The notes beneath the pieces are model-generated. The model saw only the letters and a program-made list of their open reading frames with translations. It did not search any database and had not been told where the DNA came from. From the IMG/VR virus record IMGVR_UViG_3300046536_000173, positions 19,471-83,470 of that record: DNA of 64,000 nucleotides; one strand, 5' to 3'. The stretch is from a virus. Positions 58,543 through 64,000 of the stretch are shown here, piece after piece. The translations under genes were made by a program, and so were the position numbers. Each line of letters begins with the position of its first letter. Position 1 is the stretch's first letter.

Positions 58543-58803
58543 ATGCGACACGACCGGATCATCGAACTGTTTGGCGGCAACGTCGCGCTCGGCGAGCTTG
58601 TCGGGCGCAGCGACAGCGCCGTGTCGCGTTGGCGCGTCAACGGCATCCCGCCGAACTATTGGCCGTTGGTCGCCATGCTGTCGCGCAAGCACGCGACGAA
58701 GGAAGTCACGATCGAAAGCCTCGCCGCTGGCCCGCCGGTCAGGGGAGCTTTCCCCTACCGCGCCAGAACGACGAAGGGCCGAACCGCCGCGCCGGTGGCC
58801 TAG
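58543..58803 (+). CDS. Cro-like regulator, 86 aa
   Basis: Homologue of 16796-17053: RIIELFGGNVALGELVGRSD, SAVSRWRVNGIPPNYW. The recognition part is identical in both units, which predicts cross-regulation. Basic C-terminus. Followed after 3 nt by the VRR-NUC gene. Confidence 0.8.
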   Translation: MRHDRIIELFGGNVALGELVGRSDSAVSRWRVNGIPPNYWPLVAMLSRKHATKEVTIESLAAGPPVRGAFPYRARTTKGRTAAPVA

Positions 58804-58806
58804 CTT

Positions 58807-59241
58807 GTGGCCCGCGCGCCGTTCCGCCTGACCACGCCGATCCCGATCGAGGATGACATACACGAGGCCGTCGCCGACGCCCTCGATCTCCTCCTCCTGC
58901 CGCCCGCCGAATGGACGACCTTCCCGGCTGGGCACATGCCATTGCCGCCGCGCTTCGCCGCGAAGCTCGCCCGCCTGGGCCTGAAGCGAAACTGGCCCGA
59001 CATCCTGGTGTTGTGCGGACCCTTGCACGGCATCGAACTGAAGCGCCCCGGCGAGGGGTTGAGCCGCGCCCGCTGGGTGCCGACCCGTCGCGGAGGCCGA
59101 CGCTTCGTCGAGGGGCAGCGCGAGGCGTTCCCGCGCCTGGAGGCGGCGGGGATGAAGCTCGCGACCTGTCACAGCGTCGTCGCCGTGCTCGACCAGCTTA
59201 CCGCGTGGAAAATTCCTTTGCGTGGAAGGGTGACCGCATGA
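58807..59241 (+). CDS. VRR-NUC domain nuclease, uninterrupted form
   Basis: This 144-aa GTG-started protein contains [31 protein letters not shown], and [20 protein letters not shown]. It is the ancestral-looking arrangement; in unit 2 an HNH gene interrupts it after residue 16. Structure-specific nuclease. Confidence 0.8.
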   Translation: MARAPFRLTTPIPIEDDIHEAVADALDLLLLPPAEWTTFPAGHMPLPPRFAAKLARLGLKRNWPDILVLCGPLHGIELKRPGEGLSRARWVPTRRGGRRFVEGQREAFPRLEAAGMKLATCHSVVAVLDQLTAWKIPLRGRVTA

Positions 59242-60119
59242 GCGCAGCAATCGAGCGCACAACGCAACACGACCTCGACCTCGACGCGATCACGCTCGAC
59301 GACGAACTACAGCCGCGCGCGGAGATGGATCGCGAATTACTCGAAAGCCTCGGCGAAGCGATCGCGCTCGGGGAGCGCTTGCCGCCCGTCGTGGTGTTCG
59401 ACGACGGACGCGATCGCTGGCTTGCCGACGGATACCATCGCTGGCACGCGCATAAGGCGTTGGGTCTTGTCGCGATCGCTTGCCTGATCGTGCTGGGGAC
59501 GCGTCGCGAGGCGTTGCTTTACTCGCTGTCCGCCAATGCGACGCACGGCAAATTGCCGAATGGCCGGGATCTGGCGCGCGCGTATCGGATCGCGATCGTC
59601 AATCAACTGGTCGATCCCGTCGATCCGTCGAAGCCCGCCGAACATGTCGAGGCCGTCGCGACGATCCTCCATTGCACGCAACGATGGGCGCGATTGTTGA
59701 CCGAGGAAGCGCGCACGACAGCGAAGGCCGCGCGTGATGCGGAGGTCATCCGACAAAAGGGCGAGGGCAAGAGCAACCGTGAGATCGCCCGCGACATCGG
59801 GGTGCATCACGACACGGTGGCCGACATCATTGGCGGAAAACGGAAGGGTTCCGAAATCCGCCAGCCGTCACCTGACCCTCCCGCCCCCGATCCCGATCGC
59901 GCGGCCAAGCTGGAGGCCGCGCGATACCTGATGACCGCCGACCCGCCGAAGGAATGGCATCGGGTGCTCGAAGCGATGCGCGCGATCAACGCGCTCCGCG
60001 ATGTCTCGTGGCTATTCGCCAATCCGTACCGCCGTTTCGATCACGCACTCGGGCCGGAACTGGAAAGGGCGGCGGCCTGGATCAACGCGTTCAAAGGGAG
60101 GTTCAACGATGGCGCTTAG
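59238..60119 (+). CDS. ParB-like partition/regulatory protein, 293 aa
   Basis: The N-terminal ParB/Srx domain has [49 protein letters not shown] and [15 protein letters not shown] central HTH follows ([20 protein letters not shown]), then a C-terminal helical domain. It resembles ParB-type transcription or partition factors. Unit 2 has a different cassette here. Confidence 0.75.
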   Translation: MSAAIERTTQHDLDLDAITLDDELQPRAEMDRELLESLGEAIALGERLPPVVVFDDGRDRWLADGYHRWHAHKALGLVAIACLIVLGTRREALLYSLSANATHGKLPNGRDLARAYRIAIVNQLVDPVDPSKPAEHVEAVATILHCTQRWARLLTEEARTTAKAARDAEVIRQKGEGKSNREIARDIGVHHDTVADIIGGKRKGSEIRQPSPDPPAPDPDRAAKLEAARYLMTADPPKEWHRVLEAMRAINALRDVSWLFANPYRRFDHALGPELERAAAWINAFKGRFNDGA

Positions 60120-60642
60120 TTCCGAAGGCAACCTTGGCGACCTGATCGCCGACATCAAACACAAGCTCAATCCCGATGGGCGGGGCTACAAGGTGAGCAC
60201 CGCCGCTGATGCGCTGTTCGATGCCGCGCGCGTCGGTTGCGGCTATCTGACCGCGACGATGCGCGACCTCGCGCGCGCTGGCGCGACGATCAAAGTCCGC
60301 GACCACGACATGACAAGCGCCGGGAAGGCGCCACGCGGCAAAGCCCGCCAGATGGCGGACGCCGTTGGAGCCATCGCGGACGGGCAGGGCGACTTCGCGG
60401 AATGGGCCGACGACTTCGGTTGGATGGACCAGGAAACATCGCTCGACGACACGGTTGACGCGATCCGCAAGGCTTACAACGACCTGAACCTGTTTGAAGC
60501 AAAGCGGGTCGTGGGGCTGAAGCACAAAAAAGCCGCCGAGACGGAAGCGGCGGCGATGCGCTTGCAACACTTCATCGACGACCATCCCGAGTGGCAACGG
60601 CACCCGGAAATGACGCTGGGCGAGATCGCGGGCCGCGACTGA
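60109..60642 (+). CDS. Hypothetical protein, 177 aa
   Basis: Starts inside the previous gene end (11-nt overlap) with GGGAGG upstream. [20 protein letters not shown], then [20 protein letters not shown], and [20 protein letters not shown]. Mostly helical. Unit 3 only. Possibly a replication accessory factor. Confidence 0.55.
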   Translation: MALSSEGNLGDLIADIKHKLNPDGRGYKVSTAADALFDAARVGCGYLTATMRDLARAGATIKVRDHDMTSAGKAPRGKARQMADAVGAIADGQGDFAEWADDFGWMDQETSLDDTVDAIRKAYNDLNLFEAKRVVGLKHKKAAETEAAAMRLQHFIDDHPEWQRHPEMTLGEIAGRD

Positions 60643-60667
60643 CGACCGCCAGGGGGTGACCGACGCG

Positions 60668-61300
60668 GTGAGCAATTTCGACCATTGGATGCGTTTCAAC
60701 GTCGGCGACTATCTCGCCGACACCATGCACCTGAGCACGTTTCAACACGGCATGTATGTCCTTTTGATCATGCACTATTTCAAGCGCGGCGGACTGCCCG
60801 AGGATGAGGCCGCGCTTCGCCTGATCACCAAATGCCCGGTGCGACAATGGCGCTCGCAATCCGCTCCAGTGATGTCGCTTTTTCGTCGCGAAACGGGAGC
60901 ATACACGCACCCTCGAATTGATAGCACCAGGAACGAAGCGCAACGGGTTTCTGAAGCTCGCGCAAAAGCAGGGAAACAAGGCGCTTCGGCAAGGTGGGGC
61001 ATGGCAAATGCCAGACCCGCCGATGGCAATTGCCATTCCGCCGACATGGCAAGCCTCGCGGGCGCGCGCGCGCCACAGCCAGAGCCAGAGATAGAATCCC
61101 CCCCCGTAACCCCCCGCAAGCGGGGGGTGCGCGGGCGCGCTCAATCGAATGGTGGGGGAAAGAAGGAAAGCCGCAACGCCGCCTGCGACATCGGGGCGGA
61201 AATGTTCCGGGATCGGGAGAATGATGATGCGGACGCAGACGACACACATTCGGGTGGTGCGCGAGTGGCTTACCTCGCTGGCCATCCTCGCCGCCGTTAG
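60668..61300 (+). CDS. DUF1376-family replication-associated protein, 210 aa
   Basis: The GTG with AGGGGG at proper distance was chosen. Residues 1-70 match DUF1376/YdaU: NFDHWMRFNVGDYLADTMHL, FQHGMYVLLIMHYFKRGGLP, EDEAALRLITKCPVRQW. The C-terminal part is low-complexity and holds inverted repeats at 61002-61052. Such proteins stand where the initiator stands in other phages. Confidence 0.7.
   Translation: MSNFDHWMRFNVGDYLADTMHLSTFQHGMYVLLIMHYFKRGGLPEDEAALRLITKCPVRQWRSQSAPVMSLFRRETGAYTHPRIDSTRNEAQRVSEARAKAGKQGASARWGMANARPADGNCHSADMASLAGARAPQPEPEIESPPVTPRKRGVRGRAQSNGGGKKESRNAACDIGAEMFRDRENDDADADDTHSGGARVAYLAGHPRRR
61002..61052. repeat. Iteron-like inverted repeats inside the DUF1376 gene (candidate origin)
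   Basis: TGGCAAATGCCA (61002-61013), TGGCAATTGCCA (61024-61035, a perfect palindrome) and the half-site TGGCAA (61047) are spaced 22 and 23 bp, about two helical turns. This matches the position of the repeats in unit 2 (19186-19250), though the sequence differs. Confidence 0.5.
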
Positions 61301-61748
61301 CATGTCGCGCAATGAAGCCGAGATGAAGCTGGCGGCTTATGTGCCGATGCTCCTCGACCGTTTCCCCGATGCCGCCTTCACGTCCGCCAGCCTGGAGCAC
61401 GTCGCCCGTCGCGCCGTGAAAGGGTTCCCGACCTATGGCGAACTGGCCGAATGGCTGGGCGAGCATTGGAAGGAAACCCGCCCGCCGTTCCCCGCGATCG
61501 CCCCGCCGCCCGCGCCGCCGCCTCGACCGGAGCCGACGCCGGAGGAGATCGAGCACGTCCGCGCTTGCGTCGCGGAGATCACCGCCGCGTTGCGCGTGTC
61601 CGCGATCGACAAGGCCACGCAGGGGCGCCCGCTTCCGGCCGGGCCGGTCCCGCCGACGCCGCGATACCTGCCGCCCGACACGCTCGATCGCATCAACCCG
61701 TTGCCGAACGGACGCAAGCGCGCCGCGCCCCCGGATGCCGCGCCATGA
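61221..61748 (+). CDS. Putative replication accessory protein (helicase-loader-like), 175 aa
   Basis: Homologue of 19361-19903. GGGAGA precedes the chosen ATG. EAEMKLAAYVPMLLDRFPDA, LEHVARRAVKGFPTYGELAE, PPRPEPTPEEIEHVRAC, and a conserved RYLPPDTLDRINPLPNGRK end. It overlaps the DUF1376 gene by 80 nt, which suggests coupled expression. Confidence 0.55.
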   Translation: MMMRTQTTHIRVVREWLTSLAILAAVSMSRNEAEMKLAAYVPMLLDRFPDAAFTSASLEHVARRAVKGFPTYGELAEWLGEHWKETRPPFPAIAPPPAPPPRPEPTPEEIEHVRACVAEITAALRVSAIDKATQGRPLPAGPVPPTPRYLPPDTLDRINPLPNGRKRAAPPDAAP

Positions 61749-61966
61749 CCGACGACGGATTGCCGTGGGGATACGTGCACCCCGTCGAGGGCTGGCTTCA
61801 GCTTCCGAAGGGGCCGGGGCTGATCCACCTGGGTCCGCCCCCGTTCGACGTGACATTGCCCGATGGCCGCACGCGCCGCGTCGTGCACAAACCCGGAGGA
61901 TCAGCCGATGCCGCTAACCCGCCCGCCGAACCGCCCGCCGTTCCCGACGGTCCCGAGGCCCCCTGA
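61745..61966 (+). CDS. Conserved small protein, 73 aa
   Basis: Homologue of 19900-20124 (LPWGYVHPVEGWLQLPKGPG). ATGA overlap. Function unknown. Confidence 0.65.
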   Translation: MTDDGLPWGYVHPVEGWLQLPKGPGLIHLGPPPFDVTLPDGRTRRVVHKPGGSADAANPPAEPPAVPDGPEAP

Positions 61967-62090
61967 CGCGTGGCGCGGACCCGGAGCCGCGCACCGTCCG
62001 CCGCCGCTCCCGCCGTCGCCGATCGTCCGCAAGCCGTGCGGGCTGTGCAATCGCGTCCGCCGCTGGGTCGGCCTGGAGCCGCGACGGTGA
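61908..62090 (+). CDS. Overlapping Pro-rich protein with CxxC motif, 60 aa
   Basis: Overlaps the previous gene by 59 nt in another frame. Conserved end (PIVRKPCGLCNRVRRWVGLE). Homologue of 20063-20254. Confidence 0.5.
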   Translation: MPLTRPPNRPPFPTVPRPPDAWRGPGAAHRPPPLPPSPIVRKPCGLCNRVRRWVGLEPRR

Positions 62091-62251
62091 GCGCCCGCGA
62101 CGACACGATCTCCGTCGAGGTCGAGGAGACGTTGCGCGAGATCGAGCGCGAGCTTCATCAACCCGTCGAACCCTTCGAGCGCGTCGCGATCCGCATCGCC
62201 CTGGAGCGCTTCGCGGAACGCATCCCGCAGCCGGAAGGCAACTTCTGGTGA
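62087..62251 (+). CDS. Conserved small helical protein, 54 aa
   Basis: GTG overlapping the previous stop. ISVEVEETLREIERELHQPV, EPFERVAIRIALERFAERIP. Intact form of the gene that is fused by deletion at 20251-20469. Confidence 0.6.
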   Translation: MSARDDTISVEVEETLREIERELHQPVEPFERVAIRIALERFAERIPQPEGNFW

Positions 62252-62424
62252 CGAACTTCGCGACGACCGCGCGCGTCCGCCTCACGCCGGAGCGACGCGC
62301 CGCGCAACCGGAACTCGCCGACGCGATCGGGTCGGTGCGCGGTGATCAGCATGGCGTGGTCGAAGTCGAGTGGCCCGCCTTCCGCTCGTGGCACAAGGCA
62401 ACCGACCTGGAGCTTGTCGAATGA
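62248..62424 (+). CDS. Hypothetical protein, 58 aa
   Basis: GTG start overlapping the previous stop. RVRLTPERRAAQPELADAIG, then VVEVEWPAFRSWHKATDLEL. The acidic, SH3-like end resembles small phage proteins of unknown role. Unit 2 keeps only a shifted remnant. Confidence 0.55.
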   Translation: MTNFATTARVRLTPERRAAQPELADAIGSVRGDQHGVVEVEWPAFRSWHKATDLELVE

Positions 62425-63041
62425 ACAGCAACGCGCCGATCGCCGACCTGGGGCAGCACGTCGAGGCGATCGAGCCGCCCCGCGTCGATGCCTCGACCTT
62501 CCGCCAGGGCTGGAGGGTGCGGACCCGCCTCGACACGCTCCTCGCCGATGACCGGATCACGCCCGGACAGTGGCAAGCCGCCGTCGAGTATCGCGACGCC
62601 TGGGCACGCGTGCTGCAGGCCGGAGGCGGATCGTCCGAAGGCTACCGGGTCAGCGGAGGGACCGACGCGCATCATCGCATCCTGGGCCTCCTCGCGACCG
62701 TGACACGCCTCCGCGTGGTGCACGCCGCGATCGGAGCCGACTTCGCGACGCTGTGCTTCGCGTGCGCCGTCGAGGATCGATCCTGGGCCTCGATCGCCGC
62801 GACCTGGAGCGTCAACCCGGAGACGTGTCGGGACCGGACAGCGCGAGCGGTGCGCGCGCTCGCCGTAGCCTGGGCGGAGGCGCGCCGGAGCGATCCCGCC
62901 GTGTCGTCGCCCCCGCGACATGCTCCGCGCCCTGTGCGAGCTTCCTGGCGCCCGCCAGAGGGTGGGGGCGAATCGGGAACGCGCCGAGTCGAGCCGATCG
63001 ATCCGCCGTCTCCGCGCCGCCTGAATGGGACCGGCCCTTGA
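62421..63041 (+). CDS. Putative late regulator with C-terminal HTH, 206 aa
   Basis: Homologue of 20675-21196, ATGA-coupled. STFRQGWRVRTRLDTLLADD, WQAAVEYRDAWARVLQAGGG, LRVVHAAIGADFATLCFACA, then SWASIAATWSVNPETCRD as a sigma-4-like HTH. It has a longer Arg/Pro-rich tail than unit 2. Confidence 0.55.
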   Translation: MNSNAPIADLGQHVEAIEPPRVDASTFRQGWRVRTRLDTLLADDRITPGQWQAAVEYRDAWARVLQAGGGSSEGYRVSGGTDAHHRILGLLATVTRLRVVHAAIGADFATLCFACAVEDRSWASIAATWSVNPETCRDRTARAVRALAVAWAEARRSDPAVSSPPRHAPRPVRASWRPPEGGGESGTRRVEPIDPPSPRRLNGTGP

Positions 63042-63367
63042 CCCCTCCAGGGAGCGCAGCGGCGGCGATTTAAGTGCCCGCACACTCATGAACCGGGAAT
63101 GGTCGGGTCGGCGCGCGCTGCCTCCAGGCGCGGCTAAAGGGTGCATCGATCGGTAAACAATTGAGGCGGTGTGACGAACGAAGTCCCAAAACTTTAGGAC
63201 GGCTGTCCGCTCGCTGTGACCGTAGGCCGCTCGCTCCAGCTTCCCCGCCGGTTTCCGGGTCTCCAGAGCCGCGCAAGAATGTTGCGCCCTTCCGCGATCG
63301 GTGGTAGCGCTTTTGGCATCGTCGCAGCCGTTGCGCGCGTCGCACCGTCTCCGAACCCCTCGATCAT
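63042..63367. promoter_or_regulatory. Conserved non-coding block between early and late genes
   Basis: The counterpart of 21197-21651, shorter. Invariant segments AAGTGCCCGCACACTCATG, AAAGGGTGCATCGATC, AATTGAGGCGGTGTGACGAA, CCGCCGGTTTCCGGGTC and CTTCCGCGATCGGTGGTAGC are separated by variable sequence. No gene is convincing. Confidence 0.5.
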
Positions 63368-63691
63368 GTGACAATCCGCTTCGAGCGTGGCGCCGTCGTG
63401 CGCTGCAATTCCCGCACCTGGATCGTCTGGACCTATCCCGGAGGGGACGGGTTCGCCGATCCGATCGCGCTCCCCGTGATGTCCCAAACCGGGCCGCGCC
63501 ATCGCTCGCAAGAACGCCTCGACCTCGCCGGTCGGGCGATCCTCGTGCATCTCCTCGACCCGGTGAGCTTGCCCGGAGACGCTTGCGAACGGATCGGACA
63601 ATGCGCGCCCGACATCGTGTCGCGCCTCGCCGCGAGTATGCAACGCGCGATCGACGCCGCCGAACTTGAACGCCGGAGGAGCGGGATCTGA
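63368..63691 (+). CDS. Possible MazF/PemK-fold protein, 107 aa
   Basis: GTG start. Homologue of 21652-21981: IRFERGAVVRCNSRTWIVWT, DPIALPVMSQTGPRHRSQER, RAILVHLLDPVSLP, APDIVSRLAASMQRAID. It directly touches the HNH gene; the family is suggested by eye only. Confidence 0.4.
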   Translation: MTIRFERGAVVRCNSRTWIVWTYPGGDGFADPIALPVMSQTGPRHRSQERLDLAGRAILVHLLDPVSLPGDACERIGQCAPDIVSRLAASMQRAIDAAELERRRSGI

Positions 63692-64000
63692 TGCCGATCG
63701 CCTCGCCGGTCTATCATCCGCCCGGTTGGCAGTCGCGCGCCGATCGACGCCGCGCGCACGACCAGAGCAAGGCGCGGCACTACAGCAACGCCCGCTGGCT
63801 CCGTCTCCGCGCCGCGTATCTCGCGACGCATCCGCTGTGCGAGTGCGGATGCAATCGCCCCGCGACCGTCGTCGATCATCGCAAGCCGCATGGTGGCGAC
63901 GACGCGCTGATGTATGCCTGGGACAACCTCCAGGCGATGACGAAGCCTTGCCACGATCGCAAGACGGCGACGCAAGACGGCGGGTTCGGCAATCCGATGC
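63691..64000 (+). CDS. HNH endonuclease near packaging genes, 3' end cut by window
   Basis: The first 103 residues are almost identical to 22055-22387 (CECGCNRPATVVDHRKPHGG, DNLQAMTKPCHDRKTATQDG). The gene continues beyond the window. The final residues (GFGNPM) already differ from unit 2. Confidence 0.8.
   Translation, partial: MPIASPVYHPPGWQSRADRRRAHDQSKARHYSNARWLRLRAAYLATHPLCECGCNRPATVVDHRKPHGGDDALMYAWDNLQAMTKPCHDRKTATQDGGFGNPM

Larger units (their letters stand above)
49680..64000. mobile_element. Prophage unit 3, left (early) part
   Basis: Unit 3 starts with its own integrase and has the same early organisation as unit 2. Many genes are homologous but the replication cassette differs, two extra genes lie downstream of int, and an HNH gene sits at a different position. 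The window ends inside its packaging-associated HNH gene. Its switch region, including the repressor, looks intact. Confidence 0.8.

Overview
The window is phage DNA from end to end; no host housekeeping gene is visible. It is very GC-rich, with tightly packed ATGA/GTGA-overlapping genes. The gene set (Mu-like contractile tail genes behind an HK97-type head and P27/Terminase_1 packaging genes, with Gp157, RecT and AlpA-type early genes) is typical of temperate myophages in high-GC Alphaproteobacteria. The host assignment is inference from composition and gene families only.

The layout repeats. Unit 1 (1 to about 8877) is the right end of one prophage, with its tail and fibre genes. Unit 2 (about 8878-49679) is a complete genome of about 40.8 kb. 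It has a leftward int-to-gp157 operon (8946-15957), a repressor/Cro switch (16.0-17.05 kb), rightward nuclease and replication genes (17.1-21.2 kb), and a conserved non-coding block (21.2-21.65 kb). Then come HNH, ParB-like, Acb2-like and glycosyltransferase genes with the terminase (21.65-26.8 kb), the head (26.8-33.3 kb) and the Mu-like tail and fibres (33.3-49.6 kb). Unit 3 (about 49680-64000) starts again with int and repeats the early half until the window ends inside its HNH gene. Units 1 and 2 can be compared over the tail, and units 2 and 3 over the early half. They are clear homologues that have diverged, with swapped cassettes, so this looks like related prophages in tandem rather than one duplicated copy.

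Regulation can be read from the sequence. A 17-bp operator family (CTTGCA-N5-TGCAAG) overlaps the -35 box of the leftward promoter (PL) and of the rightward cro promoter (PR) in both complete switches. Degenerate copies flank an attP-like region upstream of the int cluster. The cro genes appear to be leaderless. The repressor of unit 2 carries an in-frame amber codon before its helix-turn-helix while the repressor of unit 3 is intact, so lysogeny of unit 2 may depend on its neighbour.

Other points of interest are an Acb2/Tad1-like anti-defence candidate, a TET-associated-type glycosyltransferase, and iteron-like repeats inside two unrelated replication genes at the same locus. HNH genes are inserted precisely at gene borders, and in one case the interrupted gene seems to have a rebuilt N-terminus. 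There is also a -1 slippery site in the tail chaperone gene, a DNA circularisation protein split into two genes, and a baseplate spike fused to collagen-like repeats. I found no tRNA, CRISPR array, insertion sequence or recognisable stand-alone endolysin.
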